In this document: piece by piece, positions 17,027 to 29,034 of the stretch | How positions within the stretch are numbered: the first letter of the stretch is position 1 | Layout of the letters: every line of letters starts with the position of its first letter | Source: Mixta sp. Marseille-Q2659 | GTDB taxonomy: Bacteria; Pseudomonadota; Gammaproteobacteria; Enterobacterales; Enterobacteriaceae | Length of the DNA stretch: 55,734 nt | Direction of reading: 5' to 3' | NCBI RefSeq assembly: GCF_940807255.1 | Contig: NZ_CALNWY010000028.1 | Location: 1-55,734 of the forward strand | Notes under the pieces: model-generated | The model's database searches: none | What the model saw: the letters and a program-made list of their open reading frames with translations, nothing else | What the model was told of the DNA's origin: nothing | Program-made: the position numbers and the translations under genes

Positions 17027-20000
17027 ATGCAAGTCAGCAGAAGAAAGTTCTTCAAGATCTGCGCTGGCGGTATGGCAGGTACTACGGCAGCTGCGCTTGG
17101 CTTTATGCCGCACGTCGCTCTGGCGGAAACGCGGCAATATAAACTGTTGCGCGCCCGTGAAACCCGTAATACCTGTACCTACTGTTCAGTCGGCTGTGGG
17201 CTATTGATGTACAGCCTCGGCGATGGCGCAAAAAACGCCAAAGAAACCATTTTCCACATTGAAGGTGACCCGGATCATCCGGTAAGCCGCGGCGCGCTCT
17301 GCCCGAAAGGCGCGGGTCTGCTCGATTTCGTACACAGTGAAAGCCGTCTGAAATACCCGGAATACCGTGCGCCGGGCTCCGATAAATGGCAGCGCATCAG
17401 CTGGGATGAAGCCTTTACCCGTATCGCTAAGCTGATGAAAGCCGATCGCGACGCTAACTTTATTGAAAAAAATGAAGCGGGCGTGACGGTGAACCGCTGG
17501 CTCAGCACCGGCATGCTCTGTGCTTCTGCTTCCAGTAATGAAACCGGCTATTTAACCCAGAAATTTACCCGATCGCTCGGCATGCTGGCTGTCGATAACC
17601 AGGCGCGCGTCTGACACGGACCAACGGTAGCAAGTCTTGCTCCAACATTTGGTCGCGGTGCGATGACCAACCACTGGGTTGACATCCGAAATGCGAATCT
17701 GGTTGTGGTGATGGGCGGCAATGCGGCAGAAGCGCATCCGGTGGGTTTCCGCTGGGCGATGGAAGCCAAAATCCATAACAAAGCCAAACTGATTGTCATC
17801 GATCCGCGCTTTACGCGCACCGCATCGGTGGCGGATTTCTATACCCCAATTCGTTCCGGCACTGACATTACTTTCCTGTCGGGCGTACTGCTCTACCTGA
17901 TTACCCATAACAAAATCAACCGTGAATATGTCGAGGCGTACACCAACGCCAGCCTGATCGTACGGGAAGATTTCCACTTCGAAGATGGCCTGTTCAGCGG
18001 CTACGACGAAGCTACCCGTAAATATGACAAAACCAGCTGGAATTACGAGCTGGACGAAAACGGCTTCGCAAAACGTGACACAACGCTGAGCCATCCGCGC
18101 TGCGTCTGGAACCTGCTGAAAACGCACGTCAGCCGCTATACGCCGGAAATGGTGGAGAAAATCTGCGGCACGCCGCAAAAAGATTTCCTGCACGTCTGCG
18201 AACTGCTGGCGGAAACCAGCGCGCACGATCGCACAGCCTCGTTCCTCTATGCGCTCGGCTGGACGCAGCACTCCGTGGGCGCGCAGAACATCCGCACCAT
18301 GGCGATGATTCAGCTGCTGCTGGGCAATATGGGCATGGCGGGCGGCGGCATTAACGCGCTGCGCGGTCACTCCAACATTCAGGGCTTAACCGATCTCGGC
18401 CTGCTGTCGCAGAGCCTGACCGGCTATATGAACCTGCCGTCGGAGAAACAGACCGATCTGGCAAGCTATCTCAGCGCCAATACGCCGAAGGCGACGCTGC
18501 CTGGCCAGGTGAACTACTGGAGCAACTATCCCAAATTCTTTGTCAGCATGATGAAGGCGTTCTTTGGCGACAAAGCACAGCGTGAAAACAGCTGGGGCTT
18601 TGACTGGCTGCCGAAGTGGGATAAAGGCTACGACGTGCTGCAATATTTCGAGATGATGAGCCAGGGCAAGGTCAACGGCTATTTCTGCCAGGGCTTTAAC
18701 CCGGTCGCCTCCTTCCCGAATAAGCGCAAAGTGATTGAATCGCTGTCGAAGCTGAAGTTCCTGGTCACCATCGACCCGCTGAACACTGAAACCGCCACCT
18801 TCTGGGAAAATCACGGCGAATTCAACGACGTCGATCCGTCGCAGATTCAGACCGAAGTGTTCCGTCTGCCTTCCACCTGCTTTGCGGAAGAGAACGGCTC
18901 GATCGTCAACTCCGCGCGCTGGCTGCAATGGCACTACAAAGGCGCCGATGCGCCGGGCGAAGCGCTGAATGACGGCGAGATCCTCTCCGGCATCTACCTG
19001 CGTCTGCGTGAAATGTACGCCAAAGAAGGCGGCGTCGCGCCGGAGCCGGTGCTGAACATGACCTGGAATTACCTCACCCCGGAAAATCCGGCGCCGGAAG
19101 AAGTGGCGCAGGAGAGCAACGGACGCGCGCTGGCCGATATTTATGACGATAAAGGTCAGCTGCTGGTGAAAAAAGGTCAGCTGCTCAGCACTTTCGCGCA
19201 CCTGCGCGATGATGGCACTACCGCCAGCGGCTGCTGGATTTTTGCGGGCAGCTGGACGCCGGAAGGCAACCAGATGGCGCGCTGCGACAACAGCGATCCG
19301 TCCGGCCTCGGCAATACGCCGAACTGGAGCTGGGCATGGCCGCTTAACCGCCGCATCCTCTACAACCGCGCCTCCGCCGACCCGCAGGGCAAACCCTGGG
19401 ATCCGAAGCGCGCGCTGCTGCATTGGGATGGCGCGAAGTGGACTGGCGTCGATGTGCCGGATTACAGCACTGCCGCGCCGGGCAGCGATGTCGGGCCGTT
19501 TATCATGCAGCCGGAAGGCATGGGCCGCCTGTTTGCTATCGATAAAATGGCGGAAGGACCGTTCCCGGAACACTACGAGCCGTTTGAAACGCCGATCGGC
19601 ACCAACCCGCTGCATCCGAACGTGATCTCCAACCCGGCGGCACGCGTGTTTAAAGACGATCTGGCGAGGATGGGCAAAGCGGAGCAGTTCCCCTACGTCG
19701 GCACGACCTATCGTCTGACCGAGCATTTCCACTACTGGACCAAGCATGCACGGCTGAACGCCATCGCCCAGCCGGAACAGTTCGTGGAGATCGGCGAGAA
19801 GCTGGCCGGCAAGCTCGGCATCGCGCACGGCGATACGGTTAAGGTGAGTTCCAACCGCGGCTATATCAAAGCCAAAGCGGTGGTCACCAAACGTATCCGC
19901 ACGCTGGACGTCGACGGCAGGCAGGTTGATACCATCGGCATCCCGATTCACTGGGGCTATCAGGGCGTGGCGAAAAAAGGCTTTATCGCCAATACGCTGA

Positions 20001-20074
20001 CGCCGTTCGTTGGCGACGCCAATACGCAGACGCCGGAGTTCAAGGCGTTTTTGGTTAACGTGGAAAAGGTGTAA
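17027..20074 (+). CDS. fdoG: FdoG, formate dehydrogenase-O major subunit (selenoprotein)
   Basis: A 1015-residue periplasmic molybdopterin enzyme that oxidises formate to CO2. The reading frame is interrupted by TGA at 17612-17614 (residue 196) in the context NQARV-Sec-HGPTVASLAPTFGRGAM, exactly the selenocysteine site of E. coli FdoG/FdnG, so both halves form one gene. The N-terminus has a Tat signal, SRRKFFKICAGG, ending at VALA. It is followed by the [4Fe-4S] motif CTYCSVGCG with a later Cys in GALCPKG. Conserved molybdopterin-binding blocks such as LYALGWTQHSVGAQNIRTM and GNMGMAGGGINALRGHSNIQG come after the Sec. The C-terminal domain (TYRLTEHFHYWTKHA, GIPIHWGYQGVAKKGFIANT) is complete. 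fdoH follows after 12 bp. Confidence 0.97.
17612..17650 (+). promoter_or_regulatory. Bacterial SECIS element of fdoG
   Basis: The UGA is followed directly by a hairpin-capable segment. A short palindrome GCAAGTCTTGC (17630-17640) would form the apical stem-loop, with flanking ACGGTA/TCC sequence. In bacteria the SECIS lies within the coding region just 3' of the UGA and is bound by SelB. The sequence here is nearly the same as in E. coli fdnG/fdoG. Confidence 0.75.
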
Positions 20075-20086
20075 CGGAGAACGATT

Positions 20087-20989
20087 ATGGCTTATCAGTC
20101 GCAAGACATTATTCGTCGCTCCGCGACCAACGGCTTAACGCCGCCGCCGCAAACGCGTGACCATCAACAGGAGGTGGCGAAGCTGATTGACGTCACCACC
20201 TGTATTGGCTGCAAGGCGTGTCAGGTAGCCTGTTCGGAGTGGAACGACATTCGTGATGAGGTTGGACATAACGTCGGGGTGTACGATAACCCCGCCGATT
20301 TGACCGCCAAATCCTGGACAGTGATGCGCTTCTCGGAGGTGGAAGAGAACGGCAAGCTGGAGTGGCTAATCCGCAAGGACGGCTGCATGCACTGCGCCGA
20401 TCCGGGCTGCCTGAAAGCCTGTCCGTCGGAAGGCGCGATTATTCAGTATGCCAACGGCATCGTCGATTTTCAGTCGGAACACTGCATTGGCTGCGGCTAT
20501 TGCATTGCTGGCTGTCCGTTCGACGTGCCGCGCCTGAATAAAGACGACAACCGCGTCTATAAATGTACGCTGTGCGTCGATCGCATTACCGTCGGTCAGG
20601 AACCCGCCTGCGTGAAAACCTGTCCTACCGGCGCTATCCATTTTGGCAGCAAAGCGGATATGCAGCAGGTGGCGGCAGGCCGCGTCGAGGAGCTGAAAAC
20701 GCGCGGCTATGAAAACGCCGGTCTGTACGATCCGGCGGGCGTCGGCGGCACGCACGTGATGTACGTGCTGCACCACGCCAACAAGCCGCAGCTTTACCAC
20801 GGTCTGCCGGACAACCCGTCCATCAGCCCGACGGTAACGTTCTGGAAAGGCATCTGGAAACCGCTGGCCGCTATCGGCTTCGCAGCGACCTTTGCCGCCT
20901 CGGTGTTCCACTACGTCGGCATCGGCCCGAACCGCGTCAGCGAGGACGAAGATGAAGATCAGCAGGAAAAAGAGGAGCGGAAATCATGA
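20087..20989 (+). CDS. fdoH: FdoH, formate dehydrogenase-O iron-sulfur subunit
   Basis: A 300-residue electron-transfer subunit carrying four [4Fe-4S] clusters from FdoG toward cytochrome b. Four Cys clusters are visible: [42 protein letters not shown] and CTLCVDRI with [11 protein letters not shown] single C-terminal membrane anchor ([22 protein letters not shown]) precedes an acidic cytoplasmic tail ([12 protein letters not shown]). The gene overlaps fdoI by 4 bases (ATGA). Confidence 0.96.
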   Translation: MAYQSQDIIRRSATNGLTPPPQTRDHQQEVAKLIDVTTCIGCKACQVACSEWNDIRDEVGHNVGVYDNPADLTAKSWTVMRFSEVEENGKLEWLIRKDGCMHCADPGCLKACPSEGAIIQYANGIVDFQSEHCIGCGYCIAGCPFDVPRLNKDDNRVYKCTLCVDRITVGQEPACVKTCPTGAIHFGSKADMQQVAAGRVEELKTRGYENAGLYDPAGVGGTHVMYVLHHANKPQLYHGLPDNPSISPTVTFWKGIWKPLAAIGFAATFAASVFHYVGIGPNRVSEDEDEDQQEKEERKS

Positions 20990-21636
20990 AGAAGCGCGAC
21001 CTGATCGTGCGCTACAGCGCGCCAGAACGCATCAATCACTGGATTGTGGCGTTCTGCTTCGTGTTTGCCGCCCTCAGCGGGCTGGGCTTTTTCTTCCCAT
21101 CGTTTAACTGGTTGATGAATGTGCTGGGCACGCCGCAGCTGGCGCGCATCCTGCATCCTTTTGTCGGCGTGGCGATGTTCCTAGCCTTCATGTTGATGTT
21201 CTTCCGTTACTGGAAGCACAACCTGATTAACCGCGACGATATCCTGTGGGCGAAGAATATCCACAAAATTGCCATGAATGAGGAGGTCGGCGATACCGGC
21301 CGCTATAATTTCGGGCAGAAGTGTGTATTCTGGGCTGCTATTATCAGTCTGCTGCTGTTGTTAGCGAGTGGCATTGTCATCTGGCGACCCTGGTTCGCCG
21401 CTGCCTTTCCCATTCCGCTGATTCGGCTGGCATTACTGTTGCACTCGGTCGCGGCGGTGGGCCTGATCATCGTGATTATGGTGCATATCTACGCCGCGCT
21501 GTGGGTAAAAGGCACGCTGACTGCTATGGTGGAAGGCTGGGTTACGCCGATTTGGGCGAAGAAGCACCACCCGCGCTGGTATCGCGCCGTACGCGCGCAG
21601 CAGGGCCAACCGATAAAACAGGAAAAACGTCCCTGA
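20986..21636 (+). CDS. fdoI: FdoI, formate dehydrogenase-O cytochrome b556 subunit
   Basis: A 216-residue integral membrane protein with four transmembrane segments, the haem b subunit that passes electrons to quinone. The first helix contains the conserved [19 protein letters not shown] with a haem-ligand His. Later His residues lie in [22 protein letters not shown] and in the last helix [16 protein letters not shown]. It overlaps fdoH by 4 bases and ends within the fdhE start (TGATG), so translation is coupled through the operon. Confidence 0.94.
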   Translation: MKKRDLIVRYSAPERINHWIVAFCFVFAALSGLGFFFPSFNWLMNVLGTPQLARILHPFVGVAMFLAFMLMFFRYWKHNLINRDDILWAKNIHKIAMNEEVGDTGRYNFGQKCVFWAAIISLLLLLASGIVIWRPWFAAAFPIPLIRLALLLHSVAAVGLIIVIMVHIYAALWVKGTLTAMVEGWVTPIWAKKHHPRWYRAVRAQQGQPIKQEKRP

Positions 21637-22565
21637 TGACTATTCGCATCATCCCGCAAGAACAGCTGGAGAAGAGCGACAAAACAACGGCGGATATGAT
21701 TCCGCCGTTACTTTTCCCCAGGCTGAAGCATTTATACAGCCGCCGCGCCGCGCGTCTGCGTCAGCTGGCGGAGAAAAATCCGCTGGGCGACTATCTGCGT
21801 TTTGCCGCGTTTATTGCCGAAGCGCAGGAAATTGTTCTCTACGATCATCCGCTGCATATGGATCTCCATGCACGCCTGGTGGAAGCTGCCGCCAGCGGCA
21901 AGCCGCCGCTGGATATTCATATTCTGCCGCGCGATCCCCACTGGCAGCGCCTGCTGCATTCGCTGATTGCAGAACTGAAGCCGGAGATGACCGGCCAGGC
22001 GCTGGCGGTGCTGGAAAACCTGGAAAAAACCTCCGCGCCGGAGCTGGAAGCGCTGGCTTCCGCCCTGCTGGAAAGCGATTTTGCCCAGGTCAGCAGCGAT
22101 AAAGCGCCCTTTATCTGGGCGGCGCTCTCGATCTACTGGGCGCAAATGGCGGCGTTAATTCCCGGCAAGGCGCGCGCCGAATATGGCGAGCAGCGGCAAT
22201 TCTGTCCGGTATGCGGCAGCGTGCCTGTCGCCAGCGTGGTGCATATGGGAACGCAAAACGGCGGCCTGCGCTACCTGCACTGTAACCTGTGCGAAAGCGA
22301 ATGGTATGTGGTGCGCGCCAAATGCACCAACTGCGAACAGACGCGCGATCTCCACTACTGGTCGCTGGAAAGCGAGCAGGCGGCGGTCAAAGCGGAAAGC
22401 TGCGGCGACTGCGGCACCTACCTGAAGATGCTGTGGCAGGAGAAAGATCCGGCAGTCGAACCGGTTGCCGACGATCTCGCCTCGCTGATTCTGGATGCGC
22501 GTATGGAGCAGGAAGGTTTCGCCCGCAGCAGCCTTAACCCATTTTTGTTTCCCGGAAGCGACTAA
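21636..22565 (+). CDS. fdhE: FdhE, formate dehydrogenase accessory protein
   Basis: A 309-residue cytoplasmic protein, the same length class as E. coli FdhE, needed for maturation of the Tat-exported formate dehydrogenases. The C-terminal half holds rubredoxin-like metal-binding pairs: [25 protein letters not shown] and [10 protein letters not shown]. The start is the ATG overlapping the fdoI stop. It is the fourth gene of fdoGHI-fdhE. Confidence 0.94.
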   Translation: MTIRIIPQEQLEKSDKTTADMIPPLLFPRLKHLYSRRAARLRQLAEKNPLGDYLRFAAFIAEAQEIVLYDHPLHMDLHARLVEAAASGKPPLDIHILPRDPHWQRLLHSLIAELKPEMTGQALAVLENLEKTSAPELEALASALLESDFAQVSSDKAPFIWAALSIYWAQMAALIPGKARAEYGEQRQFCPVCGSVPVASVVHMGTQNGGLRYLHCNLCESEWYVVRAKCTNCEQTRDLHYWSLESEQAAVKAESCGDCGTYLKMLWQEKDPAVEPVADDLASLILDARMEQEGFARSSLNPFLFPGSD

Positions 22566-22630
22566 TTTCACACGGCCAGACCAAGTCGCGTCTGGTCGCG
22601 CCTACTCTTTGATAGCAGGGAGAAAAAGTC

Positions 22631-23239
22631 ATGAAACTGATCGGCAGCTATACCAGTCCCTATGTACGTAAGATTTCCGTCATCCTGCTGGAAAAAGGCA
22701 TTACGTTCGAATTCATGAACGAATCCCCCTGGTCTGAAGAAAGCCGCGTTCCGCAATACAATCCCTTAGGCAAAGTGCCGGCGCTGGTCGATGACAACGA
22801 CGAGTGTTATAACTCGCCGATTATCGCCGCCCGACTGGAAGCCCTGCCGCAGTCGCCAAAGCTGCTGCCTGATGATGCGTTTCAGGCGGTCAAGGTGCGG
22901 CAGCTGGAGGCGCTGGCCGACGGCGTCTGCGATGCGGCGCTGTTTATCGTGCGCGAGCAGTTGCGCCCGACGGAGCAGCAGTCGCAGGACGAGATGCTGC
23001 GCCAGCGCCATAAAATTCAGCGCGGGCTGGATGCGCTGGAACGCGAGGCGGCCGACGGAACATGGCTGAACGGCGAACAGCTGAACCTTGCTGATATCGC
23101 CGCCGCCTGCGCCATCGGCTATCTTAATTTTCGGCATGTGGCGCCCAACTGGTGCGTCAACCGTCCGGCGCTGGTGAAAATGGTAGAAAAGCTGTTTCAG
23201 CGGGAAAGCTTTGCCCGCACGGTGCCGCCAGCCGCCTGA
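22631..23239 (+). CDS. yibF: YibF, glutathione S-transferase-like protein
   Basis: A 202-residue protein of the glutathione S-transferase family, the same length as E. coli YibF. The thioredoxin-like N-terminal domain begins [19 protein letters not shown], where the SPYVRK stretch holds the presumed active Ser/Cys-equivalent site, and has the [16 protein letters not shown] glutathione-binding loop. The C-terminal helical domain has the [21 protein letters not shown]-capping motif. The substrate is unknown. In E. coli it also lies next to selA. The ribosome site is GGGAGAAAAAGTC. Confidence 0.92.
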   Translation: MKLIGSYTSPYVRKISVILLEKGITFEFMNESPWSEESRVPQYNPLGKVPALVDDNDECYNSPIIAARLEALPQSPKLLPDDAFQAVKVRQLEALADGVCDAALFIVREQLRPTEQQSQDEMLRQRHKIQRGLDALEREAADGTWLNGEQLNLADIAAACAIGYLNFRHVAPNWCVNRPALVKMVEKLFQRESFARTVPPAA

Positions 23240-23252
23240 GAACAAGGATGCT

Positions 23253-24632
23253 ATGAGTACACTTTACAGCCAGCTTCCGGCTATCGACCGCCTGTTGCGC
23301 ACCCCGGCGCTTCAGGCTTTGAACGAGCAATACGGCCAATCCTTTCTTACCCGCATTCTGCGCGACATGCAGCAGGAAGCGCGCGACACCATCCGCCAAC
23401 AGCACTGTTTACCTTCCTGGCACAACGACTGGGCACAGGAAGCGGCCGCACGGCTGGCCCGTCATCATCGCAGCGCGCTGCGCCCGGTATTCAACCTCAC
23501 CGGTACGGTGCTGCACACCAATCTCGGACGCGCGCTGCTGGCGGAACGCGCCATCGGCGCGGTCAGCCAGACCGCACGTCAGGCGGTAACGCTGGAATAT
23601 GCATTAGATGAAGCGGAGCGCGGTCACCGCGATCGGGCGCTGGCAAATTTATTGTGCGAGCTGACCGGCGCGGAAGACGCCTGCATCGTGAATAACAACG
23701 CAGCGGCGGTGCTGCTGATGCTGGCGGCGCTGGCGCCCGGTAAAGAAGTGATTGTTTCACGCGGCGAGCTGGTGGAGATCGGCGGCGCCTTTCGCATTCC
23801 CGATGTGATGCTGCAGGCGGGCTGCCAGCTACGCGAAGTCGGTACCACCAATCGCACGCACCTGAAGGATTATCGCGCCGCCGTCAATGAACAGACCGCG
23901 CTGCTGATGAAGGTACATACCAGCAACTATCAGGTGCAGGGTTTTACCAAAGCGGTTGGTGAAGCGGAGCTGGCCGCGCTGGGTGCGGAGCTGGGGCTGC
24001 CAGTGATTACCGATCTCGGCAGCGGTTCGCTTATCGATCTCAGTCAGTACGGGCTGCCTGCCGAGCCGATGCCGCAGCGGCTGATCGCCAGCGGTGTCAG
24101 CCTGGTGAGCTTTTCCGGCGACAAGCTGCTGGGTGGGCCGCAGGCGGGCATTATCGTCGGCAAAAAGGCGCTGATCGACCGCTTGCAGCAGCATCCGTTA
24201 AAGCGCGCCCTGCGGGTGGACAAGCTGACGCTGGCGGCGCTGGAAGCCACGCTGCAGCTCTATCGCCAGCCGGATCGGTTGCGCGCTGAACTGCCGACGC
24301 TGCGTCTTCTGACGCGCGACCGGGAGGAGATTCTTCAGCAGGCGCAGCGGCTACTGCCGCCGTTGCAGGCCGCCTGGGGCGAAGCCTTCACCCTGGAAAT
24401 CGCGCCCTGCTCTTCCCAAATCGGCAGCGGATCGCTGCCAGTTGACCGTCTGCCAAGCTATGCCATTACCTTCGCTGATAAAGCGGGGCGCGGCAGTGGG
24501 CTGGAGGCGCTGGCGCAGCGCTGGCGTCAGCTGGAGATACCGGTTATTGGCCGGTTACAGGAAGGCCGTTTATGGCTCGATTTACGCTGTCTTGAAAATG
24601 AACCTCTGTTTTTGCGGACGCTGACCTCATGA
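23253..24632 (+). CDS. selA: SelA, L-seryl-tRNA(Sec) selenium transferase
   Basis: A 459-residue PLP-dependent enzyme (E. coli 463) that converts seryl-tRNA(Sec) to selenocysteyl-tRNA(Sec) using selenophosphate. The PLP lysine is in [18 protein letters not shown], near residue 294. Other SelA blocks are [32 protein letters not shown] and [14 protein letters not shown]. The start was set at [15 protein letters not shown]; the frame is open further upstream into yibF without similarity. It ends inside the selB start (ATGA overlap), so the two are translationally coupled. Confidence 0.96.
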   Translation: MSTLYSQLPAIDRLLRTPALQALNEQYGQSFLTRILRDMQQEARDTIRQQHCLPSWHNDWAQEAAARLARHHRSALRPVFNLTGTVLHTNLGRALLAERAIGAVSQTARQAVTLEYALDEAERGHRDRALANLLCELTGAEDACIVNNNAAAVLLMLAALAPGKEVIVSRGELVEIGGAFRIPDVMLQAGCQLREVGTTNRTHLKDYRAAVNEQTALLMKVHTSNYQVQGFTKAVGEAELAALGAELGLPVITDLGSGSLIDLSQYGLPAEPMPQRLIASGVSLVSFSGDKLLGGPQAGIIVGKKALIDRLQQHPLKRALRVDKLTLAALEATLQLYRQPDRLRAELPTLRLLTRDREEILQQAQRLLPPLQAAWGEAFTLEIAPCSSQIGSGSLPVDRLPSYAITFADKAGRGSGLEALAQRWRQLEIPVIGRLQEGRLWLDLRCLENEPLFLRTLTS

Positions 24633-26476
24633 TTATCGCCACTGCTGGCCATGTCGATCATGGCAAAACCGCCCTGCTCCAGGCGCTTACCGGCACTGAC
24701 GCCGATCGCCTGCCGGAAGAGAAAAAGCGCGGCATGACCGTCGACCTGGGCTACGCTTACTGGCCGCAGCCCGACGGGCGCGTATTAGGTTTTATCGACG
24801 TTCCCGGCCATGAAAAATTCCTCGCTAATATGCTGAGCGGCATCGGCGGCATCAACCATGCGCTGCTGGTCGTGGCCTGCGACGATGGCGTGATGCCGCA
24901 AACCTGGGAACATTTGACGCTATTGAAGCTGGCCGGCCAGCCGCCGATTACCGTCGCGCTCACCAAAACCGATCGCGTCGACGAAGCGCGTATCGCCGAA
25001 GTGGCGCAGCAGACAAAGGCGCTGACGCAGCAGCTCGGCTGGATAAACTGCAGCCTGTTTCCAGTCAGCAGCCTGACCGGCGACGGTCTGGATGCCTTGC
25101 GCCAGCATCTGGGCAGCCTGCAGCAGCGCGAAACGGAGCTAACGCGCCCTTTCCGACTGGCGATCGATCGCGCGTTTACCATTAAGGGCACGGGGCTGGT
25201 GGTTACCGGCACCGCGCACGCCGGCCAGGTGCGCACTGGCGATCGCCTGTGGCTGACCAGCATCAATCAGCCGGTGCGGGTGCGCAGCCTGCATGCGCAA
25301 AACCAACCGACAGAACAGGCGGGCGGTGGACAGCGCATCGCCCTGAATATCAGCGGCGACGTGGAAAAGGCGCAGATCCATCGCGGCGACTGGCTGCTGG
25401 CCACGCAGCAGAAGGAAGGCGTAAGCCGGTTGATTGTGGCGCTGGATGCGTTGCAGCCGTTACAGCAATGGCAGCCGGTACATATTTATCACGCCGCCAG
25501 CCATATTACCGGGCGCGTTTCGCTGCTGGAGAACAATCTGGCTGAGCTGGTGTTGGATACGCCGCTGTGGCTGGCAGATAACGATCGGCTGATTTTACGT
25601 GATATCAGCGCGCGCCAGACGCTGGCCGCCGCGCGCGTGATCGTGCTTAACAGCAAGCGACGCGGTAAGCGGCAGCCTGACTATTTGCAATGGCTGCATC
25701 AGCTGGCGGCGGCGCAGGACGACCGCGCAGCGATACGCGTTTATTTACAGCAGCAGCCCTGCCTGCCGGATACATTAAGCTGGGCACGTCAGCTACAGCC
25801 TGAGGCGCTTCAGCAGGTGCTGGATACGTTACAGCCAGTTGTCGCAGGCGGCTGGCTACTGTCACCGGAAATGGCGCAGCGCTGGCAGCGGCAAATGCTG
25901 GAAGCGCTGGCGCATTTTCATCAGCAGCACAGCGACCAGCCCGGCGTGGGCCGGGAGCGCCTGCGACGCATGGCGTTGCCGGACGTTGAGCCGGAGATAG
26001 GCAGAGCGTTAATCGATGAATTAATCGCGCACGGTGAACTGATCAATCGTCAAGGCTGGCTGCATCTGCCCGCTTTTGAACCGGCATTTAGCGCTGAAGA
26101 GGCGCAGCTTTGGCAGCGCGTGGCGCCGTTATTCCTTGACGATCCGCTCTGGGTGCGCGATATCGCCAATCAATTGGGCGAAGATGAAGAGCGTATCCGT
26201 CAGCTGCTACTGACCGCAGCGCAGCTTGGTCACGTTACGGCGATCGTGCGCGATCGCTACTACCGCAGCGATAAGATCCTGATCTTCGCCGATCTGATCC
26301 GCCAGCGCGCCGCTACCGGGGGCGCGACCAGCGCCGCTGATTTTCGTAATCAGCTTGGCACCGGACGCAAAATCGCGATTCAGCTGCTGGAGTTTTTTGA
26401 TCGCAGCGGTTTTACCCGCCGCCGCGGCAACGATCACCTGCTGCGCGACAGCGCGCTATTTAGTCATTCGCAATAG
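24629..26476 (+). CDS. selB: SelB, selenocysteine-specific elongation factor
   Basis: A 615-residue GTPase (E. coli 614) that carries Sec-tRNA(Sec) to the ribosome and binds the SECIS hairpin. G-motifs are visible: GHVDHGKT (P-loop, residues 7-14), DVPGHEKF and [10 protein letters not shown]-Tu-like domains II and III follow. The C-terminal part (about residues 380-615) is a run of winged-helix domains, the last of which ([34 protein letters not shown]) binds the mRNA hairpin. Its known client in this window is fdoG. Confidence 0.96.
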   Translation: MIIATAGHVDHGKTALLQALTGTDADRLPEEKKRGMTVDLGYAYWPQPDGRVLGFIDVPGHEKFLANMLSGIGGINHALLVVACDDGVMPQTWEHLTLLKLAGQPPITVALTKTDRVDEARIAEVAQQTKALTQQLGWINCSLFPVSSLTGDGLDALRQHLGSLQQRETELTRPFRLAIDRAFTIKGTGLVVTGTAHAGQVRTGDRLWLTSINQPVRVRSLHAQNQPTEQAGGGQRIALNISGDVEKAQIHRGDWLLATQQKEGVSRLIVALDALQPLQQWQPVHIYHAASHITGRVSLLENNLAELVLDTPLWLADNDRLILRDISARQTLAAARVIVLNSKRRGKRQPDYLQWLHQLAAAQDDRAAIRVYLQQQPCLPDTLSWARQLQPEALQQVLDTLQPVVAGGWLLSPEMAQRWQRQMLEALAHFHQQHSDQPGVGRERLRRMALPDVEPEIGRALIDELIAHGELINRQGWLHLPAFEPAFSAEEAQLWQRVAPLFLDDPLWVRDIANQLGEDEERIRQLLLTAAQLGHVTAIVRDRYYRSDKILIFADLIRQRAATGGATSAADFRNQLGTGRKIAIQLLEFFDRSGFTRRRGNDHLLRDSALFSHSQ

Positions 26477-26647
26477 CGCACCGGTTGAGGCGGACCATAA
26501 CGCCTGGCCGGTGCGCAACAATAATGTCCGCGGTTTTACGGCAGCAACAGGTTACGGTCTGGCCGATTTGCGGTAGGGAAAGATCACGGTCTGATTTGAT
26601 GGGCATCGCGAAACATAAAATAGCAGCCTGTTCGTAACCCGGAAGGT

Positions 26648-26677
26648 AAGGCCGGAAAACCTCTTTCCGGCCTTTTT
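26648..26677 (+). terminator. selAB terminator
   Basis: AAGGCCGGAAA and TTTCCGGCCTT form a strong stem followed by TTT, just before the convergent yicI stop. A second GC-rich inverted repeat (GCGCACCGG...CCGGTGCGC) lies directly after the selB stop at about 26476-26516. Confidence 0.85.
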
Positions 26678-26686
26678 AACGGTCCG

Positions 26687-29011
26687 CTACAGCGTGATCA
26701 CCAGCGTTGATTCCGCGCTGGCAGGCGTGATCACCACGCCCTGTTCACCGGCGCGGTACGCGCCCTGCTGCACGCCGCTGACCTCGCTGATATTACGCAG
26801 GCAGAGCGTCCAACCCGAAGCGCTGCCTTCGCTCTGCACCGTCAGCTGTTTTCCTTCTCGGCGTATCCGTAACGTAAACAGCGTGGCGCCATCGGCGGCG
26901 GGCACTTCGCATAGCGCCTCGCGTCCATCGTCCAGATTAAACAGCTGAAACGCGGTGCCTTCATGCCAGGCGTAATCCGGTTTTTGATCGTTAGCGCCCA
27001 GCGCCAGCAGCGTATTGTCACGCACGTAGAGCGGCAGACTTAAAAAGCCATGTCGCTGTTTATGCCAGCGGCTGCCCTGCGCCTCGCTGTTATCAAGCAG
27101 GTGCGTCCAGCGGCCCTCCGGCAGCCAGAACGTCACGTCGCCCGCATCGCTGAACACCGGTGCCACCAGCAGCGCATCGCCGAGCATATACTGGCGGTCA
27201 AGATAATCGCAGCCCGGATCGTCAGGAAACTCCAGCATCATGGCGCGCATCATCGGCGTGCCGGTTTCATGCGCCAGCGCCGCCTGACGATAGAGATAAG
27301 GCATCAGTCGACATTTGAGCTGGGTAAAATAGCGCACCACGTCGCAGGCCTCATCATCGTAGGCCCAGGGCACACGGTAGGATTTGCTGCCGTGCAGTCG
27401 GCTGTGGCTCGACAGCAGACCGAAGGCGCACCAGCGCTTGTAGACTTCCGCTGGCGCGGTATTTTCAAAGCCGCCAATATCGTGACTCCAGAAACCAAAG
27501 CCGGACATGCCGAGCGACAGGCCGCCGCGCAAGCTTTCCGCCATCGATTCATAGTTGGCGTAGCAGTCGCCGCCCCAATGCACCGGAAATTGCTGCGCGC
27601 CGACGGAGGCCGAGCGGGCAAACAGTACCGCCTCTTCCTCACCCAGTTCCTCTTTCAGCACCTGCCACACCAGCTGGTTATAGATAAAGGCGTAGTGATT
27701 GTGCATTTTCTGCGGATCGGCGCCGTCATGCCAAACCACATCGACAGGAATACGCTCGCCGAAATCCGTTTTAAAGCAGTCCACGCCCATCCGCACCAGG
27801 CGTCTGAGGTGACCGGCATACCATTCGCAGGCTTCCGGGTTGGTAAAATCCACGATTGCCTGCCCCGGCTGCCATTTATCCCACTGCCAGACCGCGCCGT
27901 CGCCTCGCTTCAGCAAATAGCCCTGCGCTTTGCCTTCCTGAAACAGCGGTGATTTTTGACCGATATAGGGATTAATCCAGACGCAGATTTTCAGGCCGCG
28001 CGCCTTCAGCCGCCGCAGCATCCCTTCCGGATCGGGAAAGGTTTCCGGGTCCCATTCGAAATCGCACCACTGAAAGGCTTTCATCCAGAAACAGTCGAAG
28101 TGGAATACGTGCAGCGGCAGCTGGCGCTCCGCCATGCCGTCGATAAAGCGGTTAACCGTCGCCTCATCATAATTGGTGGTGAAAGAGGTGGTCAGCCACA
28201 GGCCGAATGACCATGCGGGCGGCAGCGCCGGGCGTCCGGTTAAGCGTGTATAGCGATCCAGCACCGCTTTCGGCGTCGGGCCGTCAATCACAAAATATTC
28301 GAGATATTCCCCTTCGACGCTGAACTGCACCTTAGAGACTTTTTCTGAGCCAACTTCAAAGGAGACGCACTCCGGGTGATTCACCAGCACGCCGTAGCCG
28401 CGGTTGGTCAGATAGAACGGAATGTTTTTATATGCCTGTTCGGTGCTGGTGCCGCCGTCCCGGTTCCAGGTTTCCACCGTCTGGCCGTTTTTCACCAGCG
28501 CGGTAAAGCGTTCGCCCAGGCCATAAACGGTTTCGCCGACGCTCAGATCCAGCCGCTCGAAAACGTGCGTGCGCTGCGTATTGCTGTCCTGCACGTAGCC
28601 GCTGTTTTTAAAAGCGCTGCCGGTAATGCGTTCACCGTTACGCAGAAAATCGAGCGCCCAGCCGTCGCCTTTGGTCACTTTGACAGTCAGGCTGCCGCTG
28701 GTCAGGCTGGCGAACTCAGCGTTGTTTTCCATGCTGACCGGTACATCGCTCCTCTGATTCAGCGGATAGTGCGGCCCCTTATCCAGCCCGCCCTGAAAAT
28801 GCGCCAGCCGCACGCCGATAATGCCCTCCTGCGGTGAGAAAAAGTGCAGCGTGAACAACGGTGTATCCAGCTGGGCGGCGCGCGCGCTGACATCTTTTGT
28901 CCCGGCATACAGCACCATTTCATTACCCTGTTGCGCCACCTCAAATACCTGCAGCGGGTGAATCAGGGAGAGGCCAGGCTGAATCAGCCAGTTACCATCG
29001 CTAATCTTCAT
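26687..29011 (-). CDS. yicI: YicI, alpha-xylosidase (GH31)
   Basis: A 774-residue family 31 glycoside hydrolase (E. coli YicI 772) that releases alpha-linked xylose from the non-reducing ends of xylosides such as isoprimeverose. The catalytic nucleophile Asp lies in [13 protein letters not shown], and the likely acid/base Asp in [14 protein letters not shown]-terminal beta-sandwich and C-terminal domains are complete. No signal peptide, so it acts in the cytoplasm on imported sugar. It is the second gene of yicJ-yicI, 23 bp after yicJ, with its own ribosome site (AAGAGGAT). The upstream transporter gene carries a nonsense codon. Confidence 0.95.
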   Translation of the reverse strand: MKISDGNWLIQPGLSLIHPLQVFEVAQQGNEMVLYAGTKDVSARAAQLDTPLFTLHFFSPQEGIIGVRLAHFQGGLDKGPHYPLNQRSDVPVSMENNAEFASLTSGSLTVKVTKGDGWALDFLRNGERITGSAFKNSGYVQDSNTQRTHVFERLDLSVGETVYGLGERFTALVKNGQTVETWNRDGGTSTEQAYKNIPFYLTNRGYGVLVNHPECVSFEVGSEKVSKVQFSVEGEYLEYFVIDGPTPKAVLDRYTRLTGRPALPPAWSFGLWLTTSFTTNYDEATVNRFIDGMAERQLPLHVFHFDCFWMKAFQWCDFEWDPETFPDPEGMLRRLKARGLKICVWINPYIGQKSPLFQEGKAQGYLLKRGDGAVWQWDKWQPGQAIVDFTNPEACEWYAGHLRRLVRMGVDCFKTDFGERIPVDVVWHDGADPQKMHNHYAFIYNQLVWQVLKEELGEEEAVLFARSASVGAQQFPVHWGGDCYANYESMAESLRGGLSLGMSGFGFWSHDIGGFENTAPAEVYKRWCAFGLLSSHSRLHGSKSYRVPWAYDDEACDVVRYFTQLKCRLMPYLYRQAALAHETGTPMMRAMMLEFPDDPGCDYLDRQYMLGDALLVAPVFSDAGDVTFWLPEGRWTHLLDNSEAQGSRWHKQRHGFLSLPLYVRDNTLLALGANDQKPDYAWHEGTAFQLFNLDDGREALCEVPAADGATLFTLRIRREGKQLTVQSEGSASGWTLCLRNISEVSGVQQGAYRAGEQGVVITPASAESTLVITL

Positions 29012-29034
29012 TTTTTATCCTCTTACTGCGTAAC

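Noticed and set aside
17594..17670. Apparent nonsense codon splitting fdoG into two genes
   Set aside because: The UGA is at the conserved selenocysteine position, with SECIS-like sequence and selA, selB and selC in the same window.
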